From the NCBI RefSeq assembly GCF_019175385.1, contig NC_083344.1:22204380-22268379 (forward strand): a stretch of DNA of 64,000 nucleotides, read 5' to 3'. The notes beneath the pieces are model-generated. The model worked only from the letters and a program-made list of their open reading frames with translations, was not told the origin of the DNA and made no database searches. Each line of letters begins with the position of its first letter. The first letter of the stretch is position 1. Below, in pieces: positions 12,381 to 23,075 of the stretch. Source of the stretch: Lycium barbarum (lineage: Eukaryota; Streptophyta; Magnoliopsida; Solanales; Solanaceae). A program made the position numbers and the translations under genes.

Positions 12381-14512
12381 CTGTACCAAAAGTCTAGGCT
12401 CCGAAATAATGGAGCTCTCCAAGACAGCTGAGTGGAAATCCTAAGCTGGAGGATCGCCAAATCGAGTATCTGTACCTGCGGGCATGAAACGCAGCCCCCC
12501 GGAGAAAAGGGGTCAGTACGAGATATGTACTGAGTATATAAAGCATGAAATACAATAAAGAGGATCATGACTGAAATAGAGATCAAAGGAGACAAGTATG
12601 ACATCCAAAATACCAATACACTTGCCTTATGAAATGTAAATCATGCATATCAATATCATATATCATACCCGGCCCATTATGGGACTCGGTGAATAAAGTT
12701 ATCACACGCCATCCTTGGCGCCATAATCACATCATAATATCATCATGTCATCACATCATCATATCATCATATATATATACCGTACCCGGCCCTCTAGAGA
12801 GGGACTCGGTGAACAATGCAGTGATACTGTGCACGAAAACATACCCGGCCCGGGACTCAGTGAAAGATGTATTAAAAGTATGCACGAGCAGAGTAGTGAG
12901 CAACCATATACAAACTAAATCATCATCTGAGACTCAATAGAATAAGTAGAATAAACTAACACTTGAGTATCAAGACAACAGTTATGTCAAATGCCCCTCG
13001 AATGTCATTATGGATCATATCAAATAGAATTTCAGGAATCATAGACACGTATCAAAACATAATGAAATAGGTTCTGGAAATCAAAGACATTAGCCATCCT
13101 AGTGTCTCTAAGAATAGGAACGTCTGTGGAGTTATACGCTCGTCGTCTGTTTGTTTCATAAAGATCATGCCAAAAAGAAAGAAGGGTTAGCTTCACATAC
13201 CTTTAACGCTTATCCGTGATACGATGCGTATACGCTGTCCGAAGTGTCTCAATCTATATTAACACATCAAGACTATGGTTAGGCTACGGAAAGGCATAAA
13301 ACGTACTTCAACGTTAGTAGCTTATTTCTAAATAATTGGGCGGCACTTCCCCTATATTGTTCACTTCCCTTTCTTCCAAGCCAACTATAAAATGACCAGG
13401 TTAACATCAACAACCACACGTTCAAATACTATACCAAGACTAGCTAAGACATGATTCAGGAATACTCCGAACGGCCCACATATTACGACATTCAATTATC
13501 GATAGCATAACGGCTACGACATATTCAAGTTGCTCCTAATAATCTATAGCCACCGTACTTCATCGAAATGACTCTATAATAGTCCGACAATTACAAAAAC
13601 CCAACACATAATCTTAATTACACTTAGTCCTCCAATTCAACGCAAACAACAACACGTCCCAAACATCCCTTAAAACAAATACCACTTCAACTTGAAATAT
13701 CAAATTCTTCCGTTTTCATTATATAATCAATGACAACAATAACAACAACACTAATTAAAATTAATTCACTATTTCTAGATTAAGGCAGCCCTATACGACC
13801 TAAACAAAGTCTCAACATCAACATACACAATTCTTGCATCCAATTCCACATCCACCAATTCATACAAAGACCGAATCATCACTAAAACATGTATGAGGGA
13901 ATTAAACCTTACCTTAGGAACTTGATTTTTCTTGCAACACTTGAGGTTGATCAAGGGCTACCACGACCGTGAGCTTGGCAGCCATGGCTGGTCATATTCC
14001 CTTCTTCAATTTAAGATAAGATAACAATTTTAAGGGTGTAAAACAACAGTTGGCCGTGAGCTCAAGGGGCTGCTGCCATGGCCGTGGCTCTCTCTCCCTC
14101 TCTCTAGCTTAGAGCCTCTCTCTCCTACTTAACTTTGTGAAGATGAAATGAAGTATTGTTGATGAATTAGTCATCAAATTGGATTATATAGGCTGCCTAA
14201 CATATTGACACATACCCCCTCCACTTGGCATGTCCTCATTCATGCTATTTTCTAATTATTGAATCGGGTGGGGCCCATTCATGGTGTAATTAACTTAATT
14301 AATTATTAATCCCCACTTAATAATCTAATCATGGTTAATTAATCCCTAATCTCCACTAATATTTCCAAACTAATTGGAATTTTCAAGCAAGTCGTGCCAT
14401 ATTAAAAATCGGGATTAAAAGTCCTTGTCTCATATCCCAAAAATAATCTCGTCCTTGAATTCATGTCGATTAGCTTACGAATAATCCAACGTACAAAATA
14501 CAGGGTATAACA
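11946..14512 (-). repeat. R3 LTR B (shared middle LTR)
   Basis: 2567 bp. It acts as 5' LTR for the left unit (PBS at 11929-11941) and 3' LTR for the right unit (PPT at 14513-14528). The splice-acceptor-like module lies at 12476-12541 and a (TA)n tract at about 12352-12380. Confidence 0.93.
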
Positions 14513-14548
14513 TCATTTCCCCCTTTGGAACATTCGTCCTCGAATGTT
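14513..14548 (-). promoter_or_regulatory. R3 right-unit PPT and its stem-loop
   Basis: A decayed PPT (14513-14528, in sense CCAAAGGGGGAAATGA) lies against LTR B. The inverted repeat AACATTCG / CGAATGTT with AGGA loop follows at 14529-14548. Confidence 0.85.
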
Positions 14549-16316
14549 AAACTAATCTTGCACTCCCAATACTTCCTTACACGTTCTTTTACTGAATTAT
14601 GCCCTTCACATGCCTCTTTCATTGGTCGATTCCCTTTAATTTACTATAACGCATTCCAGATCTCTACGTAACCATTCCCATAATGTTTCCTCTTGCACTT
14701 GCCCCACGAGGTGATAATTCTATGTCGTTGTCTTTACTCTCCTCTTCATCTCGTAGTTGGTTGACAGTTGTATTGCGCGCTCTTCTGCTGAAATCTTACT
14801 CTTGTCTCTGGTGCACTTAGTCATAACTCGACTCTCTCTTCTTCTATAAATTACTTCCTTAAGATGTATCGTTCACTTCATTTTGCCTCTTGCGCGTAGA
14901 CGTCCCTCGTCGATTTGTTAGACTTTACTATCCCTGAAGTATTTCATGCCTCTGGTAACCTGTAGACCCTTCGCAGATTATACGAATAACATGAAATTTC
15001 CTAAGGTGTAACATTATTTTACTTCAATAGCCTTACATTGCTCTACTGTACAATCCATATTCTTGAATCTTCGGCCTCATGTATTACTCATCGACTTCTT
15101 TAAAAGACTTTAACTGTCACTCTACTTTTTAGCTCCTAATCTCAATCCTTAGAGTTGGCTATCAAGTAGCGCGGGGGTTTTCTCATATTATAACTTTACA
15201 TAGCTGCTCTATGATCTTTCTATTATTAACTGGTATAATTCTAAAAGATTTCTTGATTTGACATATAAATTCACTATCTTCTAGTAACCAGCTCGTTCTG
15301 TTCATCTCGCTTCAACCACTTCGCAATTTCCCTTGATCCATCTTGTAACGATTTAGGCATATCATCTCGTGTCATTCCTTTATCTTTAATTCAAACTCTT
15401 CTATTGCCTCTTTACCCAGGTCTTGTTCTTAGTTCTCTTTTTCTGTCTCACATTATGTTGCAATCTTTTCAGAATATGCAAAGGTACTCAAATTAGCCCG
15501 AGCAATACCTTAGCATCGTTTCACTAGCCTTCATACTTTACCTTTGCATTTTCCTCTCGTATCTTACAATCGGTATCGAGATAAATCTTCGGCTCAATCA
15601 TGGCCAGGCCTATTTGCCGTCGGTACTACTTCTATCTCGGTAATTTGGCTTAAACCATCTTTACATCTTGCCTTAATCCACCCAAAATATCTCAACCGTA
15701 TTTTTATTACCGAGTCCTTACTCTTCTTATCAAGTACTCGCTTGGTCTCATTCTTAGCATACAAACATTCATAGGTTGCATAACTATATTTGTACAACTT
15801 ATAGAATGTATGTCCAATCTTAGTCGTAGTCTTTCCTTCTCCTAATTCATTCTGCCTTACATATTTCATCCATACAGCTCGTAGCCTATCTTGTCATACT
15901 CTTTTCCCTTGATTCATTCGTTGATTTTTCTCATATCCTATTATAGGAGATTTTCTATCCTTTCCTTTTGCTACTTATAAGTGGCAACATCATTAGCGTA
16001 CAACTCTATTGCCAGCATCTTAGCCTTTAATCTAGTATAGCATTGCTATATTTTATAATATCTCTTAAGTTACTCGTTACCATTCTTTTGTCGTACTCTT
16101 TCTTTTTATAAGCACCCACTTCTAATGCTACATCATACAGGATCTTTACAGATTCTTCTCCGCACTATCTCAATTACCATCCTTTCTTCTATCCATTCAT
16201 TGCTGGCTTTCAGATCTTACTAACTTGTCCAAGCGAGGGATCTCACTTAAATCTTAAGCATTCATATCAAATGTGTTGTAGTGTCAATTGTTTCCATCTT
16301 ACACTCGCATTGCTCT
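14549..16316 (-). other. R3 right internal region, part before R4
   Basis: Homologous to 7129-8896 of the left unit. No coding region seen. It ends with GCTCT (16312-16316), the TSD of R4. The region resumes at 33708. Confidence 0.85.
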
Positions 16317-18079
16317 TGTTACACCTCGGAAATTTTTCCGTTAGCATGTGAAAAATAGGATAATAAGGATAAAATGTGTGTGTGGCATTTCGAAGGCAAG
16401 TAATAAGGTCCCGTAGATTGGTATCGAGGAGTTGAACAACTTTTAAGAAGGTTCCATAAGGATCAGAAATGAAACAAAGTAAAGAAAATAAGATTCAGTG
16501 AACTGGGAGTATACGGTCCATTATACGGACCGTAAAAATGTTTTACGGTCCATTATACGGACCGCAGAAGCGTCACAGAAAAGACTGACTGAAGGGTGAG
16601 TTTTACGGTGTACTATACGGACCGTATAACGGTTTGACGGTCCGTAAAATGAATCATCAAAGTGTCACAGAATGAGGTTGAGAGAAGGTCAGTTTTACGG
16701 TGAATTATACGGACCGTATAACGATTATACGGCCCGTCAAATGGATCGTCGAATGGTCACAGAGAGGGGCGATTACTGAGTCCATTTTACGGTCAGTTAT
16801 ACGGACCGTATTAATTTATACGGACCGTATAACGAACCGTATAATGACATCGGGACTGAAGTGTGTTTTATAAAAATATGATCCAAAGTGTCATTTTTCA
16901 TTTCTCATTTTCTCCTACACGATCCTCTCTCTCTCTAGAACCTTACACACACTTCTAAACCAAGAATTCAAGTAAGAATCAAGATCAATAACAACCAAAT
17001 TAGAGGAATTAAGAGTGTGGAACTCCTCATTGTTCATTTAAGCCAAGAAATTCCCTAGATGGTGGAACTAGGGTTTTGTGAAAGTGAAGTATTTCAACTC
17101 AAGGTTTGTTCAATCACCATCCAAGGTATGTTTCATGACTTTATCAAGTTATTTAAGTGTTAGAAGACTAAGGAAAGCTTGAATTGTAGAAAGACATGGA
17201 AAATGGGTCTTAAAAGGGTGAATAGTGCCACTAGTGAATAATGATGGAATTAAATCATGGAAGTTGAGGTGTTATAGTTATGAATATGCTAGAAATGCTG
17301 ATTTTATCATGAAATAAGTATTAAAGGTGCGGAAACCCGATAATAAGCTATATGGATAAAAATGGGGAAAATTGGAGGAAATTGGTGGAATGTGATGAGG
17401 GTATGTAAATGATGTTTGTTGATTGTGATATTGTGGTGAATGTTGGATGTTGATATAGAACATGGGAAAAGTAGCATAAACAAAGGAAGTGCCGCCCAAT
17501 TTTCTTTAGAAATAGCGACGCGTTCTTATAGTCCATCAACTAATGATAATTCGAATTCCCTTATGAAGGTAACGACGTGATATTGAAGAAGAGCAAGTGA
17601 ACGATATTTAGCTAAGCAAACAAGGTATGTTAAGGCTTGTCCCTTTCCTTCAAAGGCATGACTCCCATGTTACGACTTCATGAATGCTTCCATAGCTTCC
17701 TCATTTTCCAAAGCTAAATTTATGATTCCTCTCTTGATAACCCGTGAATGTTTTCCAAAATGTTGTGTCTTTCCAAAACGAAGGTTTATGATTTCGTAAG
17801 ATTTTATGATCATAATGATGGACACGCTTTTGCAATGACGAATATGATGTCAAGACGAGAATATTTTCCTATTTGATTATGATGATGATGGTTCCGGGTT
17901 TAAAGGTTCCAAGTTTATGTTTTCAATAACGATATAAGAATATCGAGCTATTTCTTGATTTCTAAAAGTATACGAAGTGACTTCTTACAAGATGGTGACC
18001 CTACTTTCTGTTCTTTTTATATTAGATTTCGTTGATAGTCTCGCCTTACGATGATTGTCCCTTCAAGGCGAGACATGAC
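16317..18079 (+). repeat. R4 5' LTR, first part
   Basis: Aligns with 31003-32808. It contains the ACGGACCGT palindrome cluster (listed separately), a TATA-like TATAAAAATA at 16869-16878, a TC-rich leader, and donor-like AAGGTATG at about 17124 and 17623. Relative to the 3' LTR a block near 17965 is deleted. R5 interrupts it after ATGAC (18075-18079). Confidence 0.95.
16511..16845 (+). repeat. Cluster of ACGGACCGT / ACGGTCCGT palindromes
   Basis: More than a dozen near-copies of TATACGGACCGTA and TTTACGGTCC in both orientations, with spacers containing CACAGA. It lies just upstream of the TATA-like box, so presumably in U3. The 3' LTR repeats it at about 31197-31530. Neighbouring copies could form hairpins, and each core carries two CpG sites. 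Confidence 0.85.
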
Positions 18080-21000
18080 TGTTATATCCTGTATTTTCGA
18101 ACGTCGGATTATTTGTAAGCTGAGGTGGGACCCACATGTCAAGATTTTTTTTTGGGGCATGTGACAAGTTATATGAATTGTATATGTAAAGTTAAACACA
18201 ACTCGTGAAGGGCCCTGGGGCAAATCAAAGTGGAAGCCCTCCAAACGAATATGTTTAAGAAAACGTTTTCGGATGACCTGACTTGGAGGGGCAAAAACGG
18301 CATTATAAGTTTGGAATTTGGGAAAACTCCCAGCAACAAAAGTTGTAGATAATGGAAGTAGCTTTCCAACGGTAGGTCGTGGACCTATAGGTGACATCGG
18401 GATAAGGAGATATGAACGTTTTACGGAAGAAAGGTCAAGCTGGGCAATGAAATGGGCCCAACCCGATTCCAATTCGGGTCAGGCCCATTACCCACGCTTT
18501 TTAATAGAAAAAATCGGTTTCTCTCCCTCATTTTCAGATCAAGAAGACCTGGAAAACTCTAGAGAAAAAGAGAGAGGAGAGCCTAGAGAAAAAAAAACCA
18601 GTTTTTGACCAAAATCGGAGCCCCGAATCCCGAAGCCCATGAAGAGAAAAGCGTTCTACGTCGCGTTGCCTTCGGTTTGAGCTAAAAATCAACTAAAAAT
18701 AAGAGGGTGGACGTGGTGTCTGTGCACTTAAGGTATGAATAAGGCTCTTTTTCAGTGTTAACAAGTTTATTTAGAGTTTTAACGGATTAGAACGAAGAAA
18801 ATAGCGTGATAAATTCGTTTGTTGGTATGGTTGAATTGTAGAATGGGGTTTGAAGAAAATTTTAGATGAAAACAAATGTATCTAACTTGTAGAATGTGGA
18901 GGATGTTGTTATTGATGGTGTTAGTGTTAATTTTGACCTCTTTGCGGAAATAAAATTATTAAATAGTTATATCGAGAATTGGTTGGTTGGGAAAATTTGG
19001 AAAATAATGTGCGGGCTGTTTTATGGCATATGTTGGTGTTGGAAATGATGTTAATATATTTGGTATTGTTGTTGATGTGTTGGTTGCTGAATTGTAATTC
19101 TGGGCTGGGCATATGTACAGGGGAGGTGCTGCCCAAATTTATATAGACAAATAGTGAATTAAAGAATGCTATAAGTCTACTATTGACAATTGGTAACAAT
19201 GACCATTTGTAGATTTCGGGCGAAACGGGAATTGAATCTGAACGAGCGTAGAGCGCAACTAAGGTATGTAAAGTCTCTCCCTTCATTCCTTGGCATGTTC
19301 TAAACATAAGAGGCTCAAACGCGAGCCTTAGATACGACCATGTTCCGAGAAATTAGAGATTGAAATTGGCTCCAAATCGTTCAGTAAGATTGAACTAGTT
19401 TTTTTATAAATTGTCGCCAAAGCGACCTATATGTATGTAACTTTCACAAATAAAGTCGGAATGCCCTAAAACTCTCATGGATGACTCCATAAGACCTATG
19501 ATCCATAATTTACTTACGTCACCTCGGTTCAGCCCAAGATGGGCCCACAAAACCTGATATTTTCTGTATGAATCTAATTAACTCATTTCTGTCCGAAACT
19601 CACAGGTAACTTTTGGTTATTGTTCTGTCTGCCATATGATAAGTGTTATGACGATATTTATGAGTCTTATAGTATATTTTGACGTCTGGACATCTTATTC
19701 TGATGAAATCTGTCGTGCCATCCCAAATGACATATATGTATATTATGAATATTGTCTTATTACTTTGATTTGACCTACCGTTTGGCCTACTCCAGTTCAT
19801 TGAGTCTCTGTAACGATTTGTATGCATATGGTTTCTCATTAGTCTGTTCGTGGATGCCTCAATGTTTCCTTCACTGCGCCCGGGCCAGGTTCTGTTATTC
19901 GTGCACATTCCACTGCATTATTCACCGCGTCCCTCGGTGTGCGGGCCGAGTTCTGTTTACATCTGTATATGATTTGATGTTGTGTTTGTATGGGGATGGC
20001 GGCCAGGACGGCATATGATCTGATCTGTCTGTCCACCGCGTCCCGTACTAAGAGGGCGGGGATCTGTTACCGCGTCCCTCACCAGAGGGCCGGGATCTGA
20101 TATATATGATATCTGTATCTGTATATGCTTATGACTTTGCATGCATGATTCTGTCTGTTACACTTCTGTATGTCTGATCTGGATTATGACTCCGTCTGTT
20201 ACACTTCCAGAAATCTGAGTCGATCTATGACTCCGTCTGTTACACTTCTGCATATCTGGTTTGGAATATGACTCTGTCTGTTACACTTCCGGAAATCTGA
20301 GTCGAACTATGACTCCGTCTGTTACAGTTCTGCATGTATGGTTTGGAATATGACTCTGTCTGTTGCACTTCTGGAAATCTAATTCGGATAATGATCTTGT
20401 CTGTTTCACTTCTGTATGTCTGACTCAAACTATGATTCAGTCTGTTACACTTCTGTACCTCTGACTCTGATTACAATTATGTCAGCCACTTTCTGTGCCC
20501 TGATCCATATGATGATTTTGCCAGCTATACTCTGTACCTCTAGTTCACAATACTACTCTGTCGGCTAGACCCCGTACTTACGATACATATTGTGGTTCTG
20601 TCCATGCACTCTGTATTTCTATTTCGGATTCGGGTTCGACTCTGTCTCCTATATTTCTGTACTTCTGGTTCGGACTATGATTATGTTTGTTATATTTCCG
20701 CTTTACATACTCGGTACATTTTCCGTACTGACCCCCTCTTCTTCGGCGGTTGCGTTCATGCCGCGCAGGTACTCCCAGGTGAGTTGAAGACAGTATAGAA
20801 GATGTTCCAGTGCAGATGGCAAGCTCCAATAGTTCCCGGAGTGCTGCCGAGTCAGAGTTTGTATGTTATGCTTTCTGGACTACGTTAGAGACTTTGCAGA
20901 CAGTGTCGTGGGTATTGTTTGTCAGTCTGTAAGCGGCTCCGTCAGTCGATATACCGGTCTGTGTTATGTACTAAATTTTGTATGATTATAGATTTGTTCT

Positions 21001-21172
21001 TCTTGGAAGCTACGAGAAAGAACTTTTTGAAAAAAAAAATTTACTATGTATTTTATCTTATTCGACTTAAAAGGTTTGATGTGATTTTATGTGCAGTAAG
21101 AGTCTGAGGGTTCGTTCGGCTCTAAGTAAGGGTCGGGTGCCCATCACACCCTAGCGGAATTGGGGTGTGACA
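18080..21172 (+). repeat. R5 5' LTR
   Basis: 3093 bp. Donor-like AAGGTATG motifs at about 18729 and 19263, the GAGGTGCTGCCCAAATTT module near 19123, CACCGCGTCCC/GAGGGCCGGG elements at about 19921-20095, a 41-bp array (20157-20484), and the splice-acceptor-like module at 20704-20768. No ORF with recognisable similarity. Confidence 0.96.
20157..20484 (+). repeat. 41-bp tandem array in the R5 5' LTR
   Basis: Eight units beginning GTTACACTTCTG or a variant, at 20157, 20198, 20239, 20280, 20321, 20362, 20403 and 20444: exactly 41 bp apart. The array is present again in the 3' LTR (about 25142-25469). Units alternate between two variants (TTCTGCATATC and TTCCGGAAATC), suggesting an 82-bp higher-order unit. 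Confidence 0.92.
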
Positions 21173-21175
21173 AAG

Positions 21176-21188
21176 TGGTATCAGAGCA
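21176..21188 (+). other. R5 primer-binding site
   Basis: TGGTATCAGAGCA, 3 nt after the LTR end, complementary to initiator tRNA-Met. Confidence 0.95.
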
Positions 21189-21231
21189 GGTCTGTCCTAG
21201 GGATTGTCTGCAAAGTCGTGTCCGGTAGAGT

Positions 21232-21269
21232 CCTGTTTATGGTGTGTAGCGCGCCAGATTATAAACAGG
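21232..21269 (+). promoter_or_regulatory. R5 dimerisation-type hairpin (GCGCGC loop)
   Basis: Outer stem CCTGTTTAT with ATAAACAGG (nine perfect pairs), inner stem GTGTG with CAGAT (one mismatch and one wobble), loop TA plus GCGCGC (21249-21254). It starts 44 nt after the PBS. Confidence 0.8.
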
Positions 21270-21877
21270 AGGCTACGGGGCATCTAGGGATTGTTGACCT
21301 TCTTTTTGTCATAGATCGTGCGGTAGAGCCAAGTTATAGGAAAAACGAAATTCCTTCTGTAAGTCTTACATACGGTGGAAAAAGGTAAGTGGTGAGAGGA
21401 AAAGGTCACAAGGGTAAGTATGAATGTATTGTTCTGTCACCTGAAATTTGCAATTTCGGATGGCTAGAATGTGGTACATAGCCGTATGATCGGTAAGGCA
21501 TTGTTGATATCTGTTGTGTACATATTTTGAAAAGAAATAATGGTATAAGAAGTAAAAGAACCAAGTCTGTTGAAGGACTCAGAGAATGTTGACAAGCAGT
21601 TGTTGTAAATCATTATGTACGAATGGTGAGTGTAAATTCAAACAGGCTGGTGACCGTGCATGTATGAGTAAGGGCGATGAAGGCACATTTTGTTATCAAT
21701 GGAACCCTGGGAACCCAGGGCGGAAGATAACTATACATAAAAGTGAAAGGTGAACACTTAGGGTCACAAAGGGCAAAACGGTAATTGTAAAAGAAAGGAC
21801 GTGTTACGAAAATGTTTCGGAATCTGTATGACCTCGACTAGCCCCAAATCATGTAATAAGGGCCATATGAGAAAGCA

Positions 21878-21971
21878 GGCGCGATTATATCGGCATTAAG
21901 GCGCCGCATTTCATCGAAGTTTCGAGGTTAAGCGTGCTAAGATGGGAGGATGGGTGACCCCCCTGGGAAGT
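21878..21971 (+). ncRNA. 5S rRNA-like domain, degraded copy
   Basis: Colinear with plant 5S rRNA from its 5' end (GCGATTATA) through box A (GGTTAAGCGTGCT) to box C (AGGATGGGTGACC) and CTGGGAAGT. About 10 nt are missing between box A and box C, so the internal control region spacing is changed. A T4 run follows near 21982. Flanking sequence is homologous to that around the better copy in R2 (45560). It is unlikely to make a working 5S rRNA. Confidence 0.8.
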
Positions 21972-22538
21972 ATGCAAGAATTTTATATATATTCCGGTAT
22001 AAGAAATGAACAGACAGCTAAAATAGCCTAAGTGAAATTAGAATATACGAGATGGTTGGAAACCATAAAAGGCCACACAACACGCAATCGGTTAGATTAG
22101 AGAAGAGACAGAAAGAACGCTACAACTTTGGAATTAGAATGGACTTGAACGACGTTTGGAGGTAGTGTGTGGCCTAGTTGGAAATAATTATGTATACACA
22201 TATGAATGTGTATGATGCCTTATCTGTGATTGTACTGGGGAACACGTGTGTCCCCGCGACCGGTGCTATAATGTGGAAGGCACCAATCGAATGAGGGTAC
22301 CGAACTCCAAGTAATAATAGCAGAAGTAAATGGTGCAAGTGTTATAAAATACGTTGATGTTATCCTTGTGGGTAGGTTAAGAATGGAGAGGTCTTAATAC
22401 CAGGATATTTGAAAAAGAAAGGGTATGAGGATGTGGACGACTAAGGAAATTAGAATATGTGGAAGTGGTCTGATTCTAATCATAATTCTATCGGTTATAC
22501 GTCTGCGCCTCTGATTTTGATGAGGCTTTGCCTATTAT

Positions 22539-22790
22539 GCCTCTGTACTTCTGAATCTGATTACGTTTCTGTCTGATATGCCTCTGAACATTTGACTCTT
22601 ATTACGAATCTATCTGATACATCTCTGTACGTCTGACTCCAATCACGGATCTGTCTGACATACTTCTATACGTTTGACTTTGACTACGGATCTGTCCGAC
22701 ATAGTTCAGTACATCTGACTCTGATTATGGATCTTTTCGATATGCTTCTGTGCGTCTGGCTCTAGTTATGAATCTGTTTGATATGATGTG
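22539..22790 (+). repeat. 41-bp array in the R5 interior
   Basis: Units such as CTCTGTACGTCTGACTC recur at 22539, 22580, 22621 and 22662 and continue, degenerate, to about 22790. Period and unit sequence relate it to the LTR array at 20157. Confidence 0.8.
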
Positions 22791-23039
22791 GGATTACGAT
22801 AACGTTGTAAGGAACCGAGAAGTGTGATAAGAGGTGAAATATGTTGATGGCTAGACCGAAAAAGAAAGGACAACAACGTTGTTAAATATAGAAGCAAAAG
22901 ATATGCTGGGATAGGACAAGCAGGAGTTGTAAAATGAATACCCCCCCCCCCCCCCCCACAGGCTCTCTGATTAGATACGAGTATGTAGCTGGCAAGAGGA
23001 CCTCCCCTGAGACATTTTTAAGACCTGCAAGGCTAATTT

Positions 23040-23075
23040 AACATTCGAGGACGAATGTTCTAAAGGGGGGGAGGA
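23040..23075 (+). promoter_or_regulatory. R5 PPT-proximal stem-loop and PPT
   Basis: Inverted repeat AACATTCG / CGAATGTT around AGGA (23040-23059), then the PPT TAAAGGGGGGGAGGA (23061-23075) against the 3' LTR. Confidence 0.9.

Larger units (their letters stand above)
21270..23039 (+). other. R5 internal region, no gag or pol
   Basis: Contains a leader stretch conserved between families (to about 21330), a degraded 5S-like domain (21878-21971), a second 41-bp array (22539-22790) and a run of 17 C (22941-22957). Nothing else is recognisable. Confidence 0.8.

Noticed and set aside
18017..18472. 151-aa minus-strand frame, repeated near 22971-23469
   Set aside because: Lies antisense across the R5 LTR start and is repeated only because the LTR is. 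No domain.
20157..20484. CRISPR-like regular repeats
   Set aside because: The units are contiguous 41-bp tandem repeats without unique spacers, in a plant LTR.
21176..21188. Possible tRNA gene fragments at TGGTATCAGAGCA sites
   Set aside because: Each is 12-13 nt immediately after an LTR end, so they are primer-binding sites. No cloverleaf surrounds them.
22941..22957. Run of 17 C, and run of 15 G at 29773-29787, as functional signals
   Set aside because: Each is single, inside non-coding interiors and not shared between families; could be slippage or sequencing error in homopolymers.
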